64,000 nt of DNA from Poriferisodalis sp965208925 (GCF_965208925.1 NZ_OZ242364.1:372001-436000), one strand, 5' to 3'. Shown: positions 51,859-61,690, counted from the stretch's first letter. The notes: a model not told the origin generated them from the letters alone. Made by a program: numbers and translations.

Positions 51859-52530
51859 ATGATCTCGAAGGGTGCTGAGTTGGTGGATATCGAACGCTTG
51901 AGTGCAGAGAACGAGATGCTTCGCTCGCGTCTGTCGGGGCTGACAGACGCAATCCTGCGCATCAGCGAGGACTTGGACCTTGACGTAGTGCTGCAGGAGG
52001 TGGTGGACGGGGCACGAATGCTCACCGGCGCTCGCTACGGCGCCATCACCACGCTCGACGGTGCAGGAGAACTGCAAGACGTGCTGTTCTCGGGCCTGTC
52101 GCCCGAAGACGAGCAGATGGTGGTGGGGTACGAGCGCGGCATGGAACTGTTCCGCTATCTCAGCGGGATGGACGAGCCGCTGCGCACCAGCGACTTCGTT
52201 GCCCACTTGGAGTCGGTGGGATTCGATGGATTCCAGCCGCACATGGGTTCGTTCCTCGGGGCCCAGATCAGGGTGCGGGATCGTCAGGTGGGCGCGATCT
52301 TCGTCGGCGAGAAGCACGACGGCTCGGAATTCACCCACGCGGACGAGGAGGCCGTGGAGATGTTCGCCAGCCAAGCGGCGATGGCGCTCACCAACGCCCG
52401 CCGCTATGGCGACGAGCAGCGCGCCATGGCCGATCTGCAGGCGCTGGTCAGCACCTCCCCGGTGGGGTGCTGGTGGTGGACGCTGCCTCTGAGGAGGTCG
52501 TCATGGCGAACCGGGAGGCGCGCCGCCTGA
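51859..52530 (+). pseudogene. GAF sensor part of a frameshifted hybrid histidine kinase
   Basis: ATG 51859 behind gaagg. A short coiled coil (ERLSAENEMLRSRLSGL) leads into a full GAF domain (ISEDLDLDVVLQEVVDGARML ... GAIFVGEKHDGSEFTHADEEAVEMFASQAAMALTNARRY). At LQALVSTSPVG the frame goes wrong: restoring one G in ccggtggggtgctgg (about 52470-52476) would join it to VLVVDAASEEVV of the next frame. After the shift the frame runs only to 52530 with a nonsense tail. The gene is a single sensor kinase broken by a one-base deletion, or a sequencing error in a G run. Confidence 0.75.
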
Positions 52531-53594
52531 TCGGGATCGGGCCCGACCAGGGGGGCTTCCCGGTCGCGAGCCTCGAACCGCTGAGATACAAGCGGATGGA
52601 CGGATCCCAGACTGCCATCGAAGATCTGCCGTTTGAGCGGGCACTGCACGCCGACGAGATGGTGCAGGCCGAAGAACTGGTGATCGTGCGTCCTGACGGC
52701 AGCGAGGTGGCGACGCTGATCAACGCCTCGTCGCTCCGGTCAGACGACGGACGGCTGATGACGGTGATCGCGACCATTCAGGACATATCGCCGCTGGAGG
52801 ATCTGGAGCGACTGCGGGCTGAGTTCCTGGCGGTGGTGAGCCATGAGCTCCGGTCGCCGCTGACCGCGATCAAGGGCTCTGCGGCCACGGTGCTCGGCTC
52901 GCTGACGACCCCGGATCCTGCTGAGGTGCGTCAGTTCTTCCACATCGTCGAAGAACGAGCCGACCACATGCGGGACCTCATCAACGATCTGCTGGACATG
53001 ACCCGCATCGAGGCGGGCACGCTGTCGGTGACCACCGAGCCGGCAGACATGGCTTCGATCATCGACAATGCCAAGAACTCATTCCTCGGCGCCGGCCATC
53101 AGCATCAGGTCAAGATCGACTCGATGCCGAACCTGCCGCGGGTGTGGGCGGACCGCCAGCGGATCGCGCAGGTCCTCCACAACCTGTTCTCCAACGCCGC
53201 TGCCAACTCCCACGAATGGTCCACGATCACCGTGGAAGAGTCGCTGGACGACACCCATGTGGCGGTCTCGGTCACCGACGAGGGCGCCGGCATCGCACCA
53301 GAGCGGCTGCCGCTGCTGTTCACCAAGTTCTCGCGAACCCACCACGAGCACGAACAGCCCGCGGGGACCGGCTACGGCCTGGGCCTTGCGATCTGCAAGG
53401 GAATCGTGGAAGCCCACGGCGGCCGCATCTGGGCCCACAGCGCCGGGCAGAACCAGGGCGCCCAGTTCACCTTCACCATTCCTGCGCTGGACGAACCGGC
53501 TGCCGTTGTTGCGCCGGCGGATCCCGGATTTGGAACCGTGGCCCGCGCACCCGCGAAGGTGGAGCGCATCCTCGTCGTTGAAGACGACCCCTGA
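52467..53594 (+). CDS. PAS and histidine-kinase core of the broken hybrid sensor
   Basis: Continues the frame of the GAF part after the one-base shift. PAS-like segment (LVVDAASEEVVMANREARRLIG ... VIATIQDISPLED), HisKA with the phosphorylated His in FLAVVSHELRSPLTAIKG, N box NLFSNAAANS, G1 DEGAGI and G2 GYGLGLAICKGIVEAHGG of the ATPase domain, then the start of a receiver (ILVVEDDP) cut by TGA at 53592-53594. Apart from this and the frameshift upstream, all catalytic motifs are intact. Confidence 0.75.
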   Translation: MLVVDAASEEVVMANREARRLIGIGPDQGGFPVASLEPLRYKRMDGSQTAIEDLPFERALHADEMVQAEELVIVRPDGSEVATLINASSLRSDDGRLMTVIATIQDISPLEDLERLRAEFLAVVSHELRSPLTAIKGSAATVLGSLTTPDPAEVRQFFHIVEERADHMRDLINDLLDMTRIEAGTLSVTTEPADMASIIDNAKNSFLGAGHQHQVKIDSMPNLPRVWADRQRIAQVLHNLFSNAAANSHEWSTITVEESLDDTHVAVSVTDEGAGIAPERLPLLFTKFSRTHHEHEQPAGTGYGLGLAICKGIVEAHGGRIWAHSAGQNQGAQFTFTIPALDEPAAVVAPADPGFGTVARAPAKVERILVVEDDP

Positions 53595-54236
53595 GCGCTG
53601 CGCTACATCCGCAACACGCTCGTACGGGCCGGCTACACCCCGATCGTCACCAGCGACCCGAACGAGCTTGAGCATCTCCTGGCGACCGAGATGCCTCATC
53701 TCGCAGTGCTGGACCTAGTGCTGCCGGGCACCGACGCCTTCGAGCTCATCAGGCGCAGCCCCAAGGTGCTCGAGGTGCCGGTCATCATCGTGTCAGGACG
53801 GGGTGACGACCAGCTCGTCGCCAAGGCCTTCGAGCTGGGAGCGGCCGACTACATCGTCAAGCCGTTCTCGCCCACCGAGCTGCTGGCGCGCATCGCGGCT
53901 GCGCTGCGAAGGCGAGCGCAGTCGCAGCACACGGAGCCTTACCGAATGGCCGACCTGACGGTCGACTACATGACGCACACGGTCACCGTCGCAGGCCGGG
54001 TCGTGAGCCTCACACCCACCGAGTACAAGCTGCTCTCAGAGCTGTGCACCAACGCCGGCCGCGACCTCAGCTACGAGCAGCTGCTGGAGGCAGTCTGGGG
54101 GGACGGTGCCAGCGGCGACGCCCAGCGTGTGCGGACCTTCGTCAAGGACCTGCGGGCCAAGCTGGGCGACGACGCTCGCAGGCCCACCTACATCCTCACG
54201 GTGCCGAGCGTCGGCTACCGCGCCGCCGTCCCCTAA
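53595..54236 (+). CDS. Receiver plus winged-helix output domain, continuing after an in-frame TGA
   Basis: Same frame as the kinase core directly after the TGA: ALRYIRNTLVRAGYTP continues receiver helix 1 without a gap, followed by the phospho-acceptor Asp in AVLDLVLPGTD, the Lys in YIVKPFSP and an OmpR-type winged helix (TPTEYKLLSELCTNAGRDLS ... RVRTFVKDLRAKLG ... VPSVGYR). If translated alone, the first start is ATG 53691, which would lack beta-1 and the acidic pocket. The natural gene is a kinase-receiver-DNA-binding fusion. TGA may be a C-to-T nonsense change (CGA) or, less likely, a selenocysteine codon. Confidence 0.75.
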   Translation, partial: ALRYIRNTLVRAGYTPIVTSDPNELEHLLATEMPHLAVLDLVLPGTDAFELIRRSPKVLEVPVIIVSGRGDDQLVAKAFELGAADYIVKPFSPTELLARIAAALRRRAQSQHTEPYRMADLTVDYMTHTVTVAGRVVSLTPTEYKLLSELCTNAGRDLSYEQLLEAVWGDGASGDAQRVRTFVKDLRAKLGDDARRPTYILTVPSVGYRAAVP

Positions 54237-54275
54237 GCGAGCACTCGCCCCCCGACACCACGCCGCCGGTGCTGG

Positions 54276-55568
54276 CTAGGCGCGAGCTGCGACCATCTGG
54301 TGCTTGATCGGTCCGACGTGCAGGTGCGCTATGCGCGACTGCTCACCGTCGAGCTGCAGGCCGTCCAGCAGGGGCGCCACCACCCGGAAGAAGGCGCGCA
54401 GCTCCCAGCGCGCCAGGTGCACGCCCAGGCAGAAGTGGGCGCCGTGACCGAAGGCAAGGTGGTCGTTGGGCGTGCGCTGGATGTCGAAGCGGTACGGATC
54501 GGGGAATTGGCGCTCGTCCCGGTTGGCTGAGGGGTACCAGATGCCGACGTGCTCGCCTGCCTTGATCGTCTGGCCTCGCAGCTCGGTGTCTCGTGTGCAC
54601 GTGCGGGCGAACTGGATCACCGGCGAGGTCCAGCGCAGGATCTCCTCGACGGCAGTTTCAACGGCTTCAGGGTCGTCGATGCGCTCATTCAGCAGGCCGA
54701 GCTGGTCGCGGTGTTCGAGCAGGGCGATCACCCCTCCGCTCGCGGCGTTGCGGGTGGTCTCGTTGCCCGCGGCGATCATCAGGCGCAGGTAGCCCACGAG
54801 CTGCTGGGGCGTGAGCGGGCCCGACTCGATCTCGGACCGCAGCAGGATGCTGACGAGGTCGCGGCCGTCGGTCCCCTCACGCCGACGCTGGCGGATCAGC
54901 TCGCCGATCCACGCGTCGAACTCGCGGATCATGCGCCGCCGCATCTCGTCACGGGACTCGCCCGGCCGGCAGAATCGCTCCAGGTCGGGATCGTCGAACA
55001 GCGCCGACGTCCACTCGTGCACCTGTTCCCAGTCATCGGCCGATACGCCGACCATCTCGCAGATCGCCGCCAGCGGCAGCTTCACCGCCAGGTCCTCGAC
55101 CACGTCGGCGGTGCCGGTCTCGGCAACCTTGGCCACGAATTCGTCCGCGAAGCGCTGGGCGTGCCGCTCAAGCGATTCGGACCTGCTGCGCATCGCTTTC
55201 GGGGTGAACTCCGGCACCACCAGCCGGCGCAGGTCCCAGTGGTCGGGACGGTCCTTGAAGATGAAGTCCGGCGGCTCGTCGGGATCCCAGCCGATCTCGA
55301 TGGCTCGCTGGCGGTACCTGTTCCAGAAGCGAGCATCCCGGTCGGCATCGGCCAGACGCAGGCGGCCGCCGCCGTTGATGAAGGTCTTGTTCTGGCCCGA
55401 GATCCACTTCACGTCCTCGTAGCGGGTGACGGCCCAGAACGGCACGATGTTGTCGCGCACGTACCAGTAGACGGGGGCCTCCTCGCGCAGCAGGTCCCAC
55501 TCGGCCCACGGGTACCCGTCTGCGGCGTACCGCTCCGTGTCGTGGATCACCGCCTCGTCGACCTGCAT
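54276..55568 (-). CDS. Cytochrome P450
   Basis: 430 aa from ATG 55568, preceded by ggagcgc. I-helix AGNETTRN, the EEILR ExxR motif, and the heme-binding FGHGAHFCLGVHLAR with Cys380. The architecture fits soluble bacterial class I P450s such as CYP125/CYP124-like steroid or lipid hydroxylases; substrate not determinable. The open frame upstream of 55568 overlaps the divergent dehydrogenase gene and is not coding. Confidence 0.92.
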   Translation of the reverse strand: MQVDEAVIHDTERYAADGYPWAEWDLLREEAPVYWYVRDNIVPFWAVTRYEDVKWISGQNKTFINGGGRLRLADADRDARFWNRYRQRAIEIGWDPDEPPDFIFKDRPDHWDLRRLVVPEFTPKAMRSRSESLERHAQRFADEFVAKVAETGTADVVEDLAVKLPLAAICEMVGVSADDWEQVHEWTSALFDDPDLERFCRPGESRDEMRRRMIREFDAWIGELIRQRRREGTDGRDLVSILLRSEIESGPLTPQQLVGYLRLMIAAGNETTRNAASGGVIALLEHRDQLGLLNERIDDPEAVETAVEEILRWTSPVIQFARTCTRDTELRGQTIKAGEHVGIWYPSANRDERQFPDPYRFDIQRTPNDHLAFGHGAHFCLGVHLARWELRAFFRVVAPLLDGLQLDGEQSRIAHLHVGPIKHQMVAARA

Positions 55569-55660
55569 CAAACTGCGCTCCTGCTCGGGCTGGCCACTGT
55601 CGGGCCAACGGTAGTGGTGTGCCTCGCCGTGTCGCAGAGCTGCGGCGCAATACTGACGGC

Positions 55661-56677
55661 ATGAGCACCGGTGCGACTCACGCAGATTCCCCAGACGCCA
55701 ACGCGGAAGCCGGGCTGCCAGTTGTCTGGTTCGACCGGCCCGCCGGTCGTCTGCAGCGCGAGCTGCTCGAGGGCCGAGCGCAGATAGTCGATGTGCGAGG
55801 AGACGATCCACTGGAGGGCATCGATCGAGCCGAGGGCGCCATCGTGGGCGCCGCCATCCGCTACGACCGCACCGTGTACGAGCAGGCACCGAAGATGCGG
55901 GTCATCGCCCGTGCGGGGATCGGTTTCGACAATCTCGATCTCGACGACGCCACCGAGTTCGGCATCGCTGCCTGCAACACGCCCGACGGACCGACGACCT
56001 CGACCGCTGAACAGGCCGTTGCCCTCATCTTCGCCGTCACCAAGGGATTGAAGGAATCGGCCCTCCGGCTCGAAGCCGCCGAAGGCGACTACTGGGCGCG
56101 CCACGGGCACCTCGAGCTGGCCGGATCGACCCTCGCCTTGCTGGGGCTCGGACGCATCGGCGGCTACGTGGCCCGGGTGATGTCAGCTGTGGGCATGGAC
56201 ATCGTGGCGTACGACCCGTATGCAGCCGACGAGCGCTTCGCGGAGCTGGGCGCCCAGCGAGCGGCGACGCCCGGCGAAGCGGTTGCCCACGCGCATGTCG
56301 TGTCGGTGCATGCGCCGCTCAGCGAGGCCACACAACATCTCGTGGACCGCGACTTGCTGGCCGCGATGCGCGACGGCGTCTATCTCGTGAACACGTCGCG
56401 CGGCGGCCTCGTCGACCAGGACGCCCTGCTGGCAGCTCTGGACGCGGGCAAGGTACGCGGCGCCGGGTTGGACGTGACCGAACCTGAACCGCTGCCGCCA
56501 GGCCATCCGTTGCTGGGTCGCCCCGACGTGGTGGTCACACCGCACGTGGCCTCGGCCACCGTGGCCGGCCGCCGTCGCATCTTCACCCATGCCGTCGCCG
56601 AGGTCATGACGGCGCTCGACGGCACCCAGCCGCCCAACATGCTCAACCCGCAGGCCTGGCCCGGCCGCAACGCCTGA
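55661..56677 (+). CDS. D-isomer 2-hydroxyacid dehydrogenase (CtBP/SerA-like)
   Basis: 338 aa from ATG 55661. NAD-binding GLGRIGGYVARVM, catalytic Arg in NTSRGGLVD, Glu in DVTEPEPLP and His in VVTPHVASAT. No ACT domain, so not a full-length SerA. Substrate unknown. Confidence 0.87.
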   Translation: MSTGATHADSPDANAEAGLPVVWFDRPAGRLQRELLEGRAQIVDVRGDDPLEGIDRAEGAIVGAAIRYDRTVYEQAPKMRVIARAGIGFDNLDLDDATEFGIAACNTPDGPTTSTAEQAVALIFAVTKGLKESALRLEAAEGDYWARHGHLELAGSTLALLGLGRIGGYVARVMSAVGMDIVAYDPYAADERFAELGAQRAATPGEAVAHAHVVSVHAPLSEATQHLVDRDLLAAMRDGVYLVNTSRGGLVDQDALLAALDAGKVRGAGLDVTEPEPLPPGHPLLGRPDVVVTPHVASATVAGRRRIFTHAVAEVMTALDGTQPPNMLNPQAWPGRNA

Positions 56678-56695
56678 TCGCCCCAGGCACATGAC

Positions 56696-58834
56696 GTGAG
56701 CCTCACCGCTGCGGCGCCGGGACGGCTGACGGCGTTCCTGCCCGGCGACCCAGATGCCGACTCGCTGCTCGACGGGTTCCTGGCGTACACCGCCGAAATA
56801 GGCCTCGAGCTCTATGAGGCGCAGGAAGACGCCGTGCTGGAGATCTTCGGCGGCAACCACGTCATCATCACCACGCCGACCGGCTCGGGCAAATCGCTGG
56901 TGGGCCTCGCGGCGCACTTCGAGGCGGTGGCGCGAGGTCAGCGCAGCTACTACACGGCCCCGGTCAAGGCGCTCGTGTCGGAGAAGTTCTTCGCTCTCTG
57001 CGATGAACTCGGCGCAGCGAACGTCGGGATGGTGACCGGCGACGGCGCCGTCAACCCTGACGCGCCGGTGGTCTGCTGCACGCAGGAGATCCTGGCCAAC
57101 CTGGCGCTGCGCAACGGTGCTGACGCGCCCATCGACAGCGTCGTCATGGACGAGTTCCACTTCTACGCCGACCGCGACCGGGGATGGGCATGGCAGGTGC
57201 CGCTGCTGGAGCTGACCCGCACCCAGATGATCCTGATGAGTGCCACCCTCGGACCCACCCAGCGCTTCGCCGACGACCTGCGACGTCGCAGCGGCCGCGA
57301 GGTCGCCACCGTGACCGGGGTGGAACGGCCGGTGCCGCTCACCTTCACCTACCGGGAAACCACGCTGCACCAATCGCTCGAGGAGCTGCTGGAGCTGCGC
57401 CGCGTTCCCGCATACATCGTCCACTTCACCCAGAAGGCCGCCACTGAGCGGGCGCAGGCCCTCACCAGCCTCAATGTCCTGTCGAAGGACGAGAAGGCGC
57501 AGGTGGCCGCCGAGATCGCGACGTTCCGGTTCGACTCGCCGTTCGGGCGCGACATCCAGCGCTTCGTCAAGACCGGCATCGGCGTGCATCACGCCGGGAT
57601 GCTGCCCAAGTACCGGCTGCTCGTCGAGCGGCTGGCGGGGGCGGGCCTGCTCAAGCTCATCTGCGGCACCGACACGCTCGGCGTCGGCGTGAACGTGCCC
57701 ATCCGCACTGTGGCGTTCACCCAGCTTTGCAAGTACGACGGCCGCGACACCCGGGTGCTGTCGGTGCGCGACTTCCAGCAGATCGCCGGCCGGGCCGGGC
57801 GCCGGGGCTTCGACCACGAGGGCTTCGTGTGGTGCCAAGCGCCCGAGCACGAGGTGGAGTACGCGATGGCGCTGGAGAAGGCCCGCGAGAAGTTCGGCGA
57901 CGATCCGGCCAAGCTGCGCAAGGTGCGCCGCCCGTCGCCGCCCAAGCGGGGCTACGCGCCCTGGAATGCCGACACGTTCGACCGGCTGGCATCGGGACAG
58001 CCCGAGCTGCTCCGCTCGCAGTTCGACGTGTCGCACTCGATGCTGATGAGCGTGCTGGACCGGCCCGGCGACGGCTGCGCGGCCATGCGCCGGCTGCTCA
58101 CCGACAACCACGAGACCCGTGCCGCCAACCGCACCCACATCCGCCGGGCCATTGCCATCTACCGCTCGCTGGTCGAGACGCAGGTGGTGGAACGCCTCGA
58201 CGAGCCCGACGAGCTGGACCGGCTGGTACGGGTGAACGTGGACCTGCAGGCCGAATTCGACCTGACCCAGCCGCTGTCGCCGTTCGCGCTCGACGCCATC
58301 GAATTCCTCGACCCCGACGAGCCCGCCTACCCCCTCGACGTGCTCAGCGTGCTCGAAGCCACGCTCGAGAACCCCACCGTGGTGCTGGAACGCCAGCGGG
58401 ACATGGCACGCACTGACCTGCTGGCCGAAATGAAAGCCGAGGGCGTGGAGTACGAAGAACGCATGGAGCGGCTCGAAGAGGTGGAGTGGCCCAAGCCGCT
58501 GCGTGACTGGCTGTATGACAGCTTCAACGCCTGGTCGACCCACCATCCGTGGTTGAGGAATGACAACGTGCGGCCAAAATCAGTGGCGCGGGACATGAAC
58601 GAACGAGCGATGACGTTTCGCGAATACGTGAACCACTACGGCATCAAGGGATCCGAAGGGGTGCTGCTGCGCTACCTCAGCGATGCCTACAAGGCGCTCG
58701 TGCGCAACGTGCCCGAGGACCGTCGCACCGACGAGATCCTCGAGCTCACCCGCTGGCTGGGCGAGACCGTGCGCACCACCGACAGCAGCCTCATCGACGA
58801 GTGGGAGAGGCTGGATCAACTAGGCGCGCGATAG
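56696..58834 (+). CDS. DUF3516-type DExH-box superfamily 2 helicase
   Basis: 712 aa from GTG 56696. Walker A TPTGSGKS at 60-67, DEFH at 152-155, MSATLG (motif III), and QIAGRAGRRG (motif VI). The C-terminal third (from ADTFDRLASGQPELLRSQFDVSHSM onward) matches DUF3516 of Mtr4/SKI2-like helicases in actinobacteria. Probably an RNA helicase. Its last 19 bp overlap the guaB end on the other strand. Confidence 0.88.
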   Translation: MSLTAAAPGRLTAFLPGDPDADSLLDGFLAYTAEIGLELYEAQEDAVLEIFGGNHVIITTPTGSGKSLVGLAAHFEAVARGQRSYYTAPVKALVSEKFFALCDELGAANVGMVTGDGAVNPDAPVVCCTQEILANLALRNGADAPIDSVVMDEFHFYADRDRGWAWQVPLLELTRTQMILMSATLGPTQRFADDLRRRSGREVATVTGVERPVPLTFTYRETTLHQSLEELLELRRVPAYIVHFTQKAATERAQALTSLNVLSKDEKAQVAAEIATFRFDSPFGRDIQRFVKTGIGVHHAGMLPKYRLLVERLAGAGLLKLICGTDTLGVGVNVPIRTVAFTQLCKYDGRDTRVLSVRDFQQIAGRAGRRGFDHEGFVWCQAPEHEVEYAMALEKAREKFGDDPAKLRKVRRPSPPKRGYAPWNADTFDRLASGQPELLRSQFDVSHSMLMSVLDRPGDGCAAMRRLLTDNHETRAANRTHIRRAIAIYRSLVETQVVERLDEPDELDRLVRVNVDLQAEFDLTQPLSPFALDAIEFLDPDEPAYPLDVLSVLEATLENPTVVLERQRDMARTDLLAEMKAEGVEYEERMERLEEVEWPKPLRDWLYDSFNAWSTHHPWLRNDNVRPKSVARDMNERAMTFREYVNHYGIKGSEGVLLRYLSDAYKALVRNVPEDRRTDEILELTRWLGETVRTTDSSLIDEWERLDQLGAR

Positions 58835-60327
58835 TTGGGCGCCTCTTTGGTGATCATGATGTCGTGGGGGTGGCTCTCACGCAGAGCGGCCGCCGTGACG
58901 CGCACGAACCTGGTGCCCAGCCGCATGTCATCGATGCTCGCCGCGCCGCAGTAGCCCATTGCCTGGCGCAGCCCGCCGACGAGTTGGTGCAGCACACCCG
59001 CCAGCGGCCCCTTGTAGGCCACCCGCCCCTCGATGCCCTCGGGCACCAGTTCCTCCACCTCGCGTCCGTCCTGGAAGTAACGATCCTTGGAGTAGCTGCG
59101 GCCCTTCATGGCACCCACCGAGCCCATGCCCCGGTACTCCTTGAAACGCTCGCCCTGGTACAGCACCACCTCGCCGGGCGACTCGTCGGTGCCTGCCAGC
59201 AGGCTGCCCACCATGGCGCTGTGCGCCCCGGCGGCAATTGCCTTGGCGAGATCGCCCGAGAACTGCATGCCGCCGTCCGCGATCACCGGCACACCGGCCG
59301 CGGCGGCCTCTGACGCGCAGTCGAATACCGCCGAGATCTGCGGCACGCCCACGCCGGCCACCACCCGGGTGGTGCAGATCGAACCCGGGCCGATCCCGAC
59401 CTTGATCGCGTCGGCACCGGCCTCGACCAGCGCCCGCGCCGCATCCGCCGTGGCCACATTGCCCGCCACCACCTCGGCGGAATGGTTCGCCTTGATCTTC
59501 GCGACCGTCTCGATGACATCACGACTGTGGCCGTGAGCCGTGTCCACCACGATGGCGTCCACATCGCGCTCCACCAGCGCCGCCGCCCGCTCCATCGTGT
59601 CAGGGCCGGTGCCGACTGCGGCGGCGACCAGCAGCCGACCCTGCTCGTCTTTCGAAGCGTTGGGGAACTGGATGCGCTTCTGGATGTCCTTCACCGTGAT
59701 CAGGCCCACAAGCCGGAAACTGTCGTCGACAATCGGCAGCTTCTCGATGCGGTGGCGGGCCAGCACCACCTGGGCCTCCTCCAACGTGGTCGGGGCGCTC
59801 GCAGTCACGAGCCCTTCCGAGGTCATCACCTCGTGGATCGGACGGCTCCAATCAGTCTCGAAACGCAGGTCGCGGTTCGTGAGTATTCCCACCAGCCGCC
59901 CTGTCGGGTCGGTGATCGGCACACCGCTGATCTTGAAGCGAGCCATCAGCTCCTCGGCTTCGGACACCAGGTTGTCGGGACCGAGCGTGAAGGGCTCGTT
60001 GATCATGCCCGACTCGGAGCGCTTCACCTTGTCCACCTCGGCCGCCTGATCGGCGACCGACAGGTTGCGGTGGATCACGCCGATGCCGCCGTGACGGGCC
60101 ATCGCGATGGCGAGACGCGCCTCGGTGACCGTGTCCATGGCTGCGCTCACCAGCGGAACGGCGAGCGTGATGCCGCGTGTGAACCGCGTCGATGTGTCGA
60201 CCGCATCAGGCAGCACGTCGGACGCGTCCGGCACGAGCAGCACGTCGTCGAACGTCAGCCCGTCGGTGGTGAACTTGCTGTCCAGAGAGGGAAATCGGCC
60301 CTTGGCAGGGGGTTGTGACTGGGCCAT
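58816..60327 (-). CDS. guaB: Inosine-5'-monophosphate dehydrogenase
   Basis: 503 aa. Start of the barrel LTFDDVLLVPD, two CBS domains (about 108-220), catalytic Cys318 in GPGSICTTR, and GYCGAASIDDM near the C-terminus. It converts IMP to XMP, the committed step of GMP synthesis. Length and motifs are complete. Confidence 0.95.
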   Translation of the reverse strand: MAQSQPPAKGRFPSLDSKFTTDGLTFDDVLLVPDASDVLPDAVDTSTRFTRGITLAVPLVSAAMDTVTEARLAIAMARHGGIGVIHRNLSVADQAAEVDKVKRSESGMINEPFTLGPDNLVSEAEELMARFKISGVPITDPTGRLVGILTNRDLRFETDWSRPIHEVMTSEGLVTASAPTTLEEAQVVLARHRIEKLPIVDDSFRLVGLITVKDIQKRIQFPNASKDEQGRLLVAAAVGTGPDTMERAAALVERDVDAIVVDTAHGHSRDVIETVAKIKANHSAEVVAGNVATADAARALVEAGADAIKVGIGPGSICTTRVVAGVGVPQISAVFDCASEAAAAGVPVIADGGMQFSGDLAKAIAAGAHSAMVGSLLAGTDESPGEVVLYQGERFKEYRGMGSVGAMKGRSYSKDRYFQDGREVEELVPEGIEGRVAYKGPLAGVLHQLVGGLRQAMGYCGAASIDDMRLGTRFVRVTAAALRESHPHDIMITKEAPNYRAPS

Positions 60328-60360
60328 GGCGCACCCTACCGCGCGCCCTCCAGCAAGCCA

Positions 60361-61632
60361 GTGAACCCGACCGCAGTAGCTTCACTGATGTCCCGCGCAA
60401 AGCAGGTTGACGTGGCGGATTTCCAACAGCACGAACCGATCGCAACGCTGCATCGGCTCTCGGACCGGCCGGTCGACAGCCTCGCCGCCGAACTCGTCGA
60501 GTACTCCCAGCGGCGACCGATAGCGCTCATCATTCCTGCGCTGTTCAGCGAGCTCGCCGGGCCGGCCCTCGACCGCATCGTCGATGAGATCAGCCGCATC
60601 AGCTACCTGAACGAAGTCATCGTCGGGATCGATCAGGCCTCAGAGCAGGAGTTCGCCGAGGCCAAGCGTTTCTTCGATCGGCTGCCGCAGCGAACCCGGC
60701 TGCTGTGGAACGACGGACCTCGCATGCGCAGCATCGACGAAACGCTTGCTGACCGGGTGCTCGCACCGTCCGAGCCGGGCAAGGGGCGCAACGTCTGGTA
60801 CTGCCTGGGCTATTTCCTGGCATCGGGCCGCTGCGAGACGCTGGCTCTGCACGACGCCGACATCGTGACCTACGACCAGGGGATACTGGCTCGGCTGCTC
60901 TACCCGATCCTGCACCCGACCTTCGGCTACTCGTTCTCGAAGGGCTATTACTTCCGCGCCGGCGAAGGCCCCACTGCGAACATCAACGGACGGGTCGTGC
61001 GTCTGCTGGTTGCTCCGCTGCTGGGAGCGCTTCGCACGACGCTGGGAGACCACGACTATCTGCGCTATCTGGCGGCGTTTCGCTACCCGCTGGCCGGCGA
61101 GTTCGCAATGCAGCTCGACATGACCCGAAGCATCCGCATTCCCAGCGACTGGGGACTCGAAATCGGAGTGCTGTCGGAGGTGTACCGCATCTACCAAGGA
61201 CGCCGGATCTGTCAAGTAGACATCTGCGACCGGTATGACCACAAGCACCAGAACCTGTCGGTGGCTGATCCCCAGGCAGGACTCCACAAGATGAGCCGCG
61301 ACATCGCCAAGGCGATCTATCGAAAACTCGCCATCGACGGCATGACGCTGACTGCGGAGACATTCCGCACCGTCAAGGCCGTGTACTACCGCAATGCACT
61401 CGACCTCGTCAGTCATTACCGCAACGACGCCACCTTCAACGGCTTCGACTTCGACCTGCACGCGGAAGAAACTGCGGTCGAAGTGTTCTCTGCTGCGATC
61501 ATGGAAGCGGGCCACGACTTCTTGAACGACCCGATGAACACGCCGTTCATCCCGAACTGGTCGCGGGTGCAAAGCGCCGTGCCCGACGTGCTCGAGCAGC
61601 TCTACGACGCCGTCGAGCTCGACAACGCCTGA
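60361..61632 (+). CDS. GpgS-like glycosyltransferase (glucosyl-3-phosphoglycerate synthase family)
   Basis: 423 aa from GTG 60361 (ATG 60388 alternative). GT-A fold with IALIIPALFSELAGPALD at the nucleotide-binding start, the metal-binding ALHDADIVTYD and DWGLEIGVLSEVYRIY, as in the long form of GpgS. It would make the glucosylglycerate precursor of methylglucose polysaccharides or a compatible solute. The last 54 codons have a diverged second copy at 62404-62565. Confidence 0.8.
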   Translation: MNPTAVASLMSRAKQVDVADFQQHEPIATLHRLSDRPVDSLAAELVEYSQRRPIALIIPALFSELAGPALDRIVDEISRISYLNEVIVGIDQASEQEFAEAKRFFDRLPQRTRLLWNDGPRMRSIDETLADRVLAPSEPGKGRNVWYCLGYFLASGRCETLALHDADIVTYDQGILARLLYPILHPTFGYSFSKGYYFRAGEGPTANINGRVVRLLVAPLLGALRTTLGDHDYLRYLAAFRYPLAGEFAMQLDMTRSIRIPSDWGLEIGVLSEVYRIYQGRRICQVDICDRYDHKHQNLSVADPQAGLHKMSRDIAKAIYRKLAIDGMTLTAETFRTVKAVYYRNALDLVSHYRNDATFNGFDFDLHAEETAVEVFSAAIMEAGHDFLNDPMNTPFIPNWSRVQSAVPDVLEQLYDAVELDNA

Positions 61633-61664
61633 ACCCTCTGAGGCTGCGGACTCGATGGGCGCGG

Positions 61665-61690
61665 ATGGCGACGTCGCCATATGGCCATAT
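61665..61690 (+). promoter_or_regulatory. Two overlapping perfect palindromes, VapBC operator
   Basis: ATGGCGACGTCGCCAT (61665-61680) is a 16-bp perfect palindrome and ATATGGCCATAT (61679-61690) a 12-bp one. They end 20 bp before the antitoxin ATG. Ribbon-helix-helix antitoxins autoregulate through such sites. Confidence 0.6.

Noticed and set aside
53592..53594. TGA in the receiver domain as a second selenocysteine codon
   Set aside because: Kept only as a possibility: no clear hairpin follows, the position after VEDDP is variable in receivers, and the same gene has an independent frameshift, so decay or error is more likely.
56183..58546. 787-codon minus-strand frame opposite the helicase and dehydrogenase
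   Set aside because: Antisense shadow spanning two well-supported genes on the other strand.
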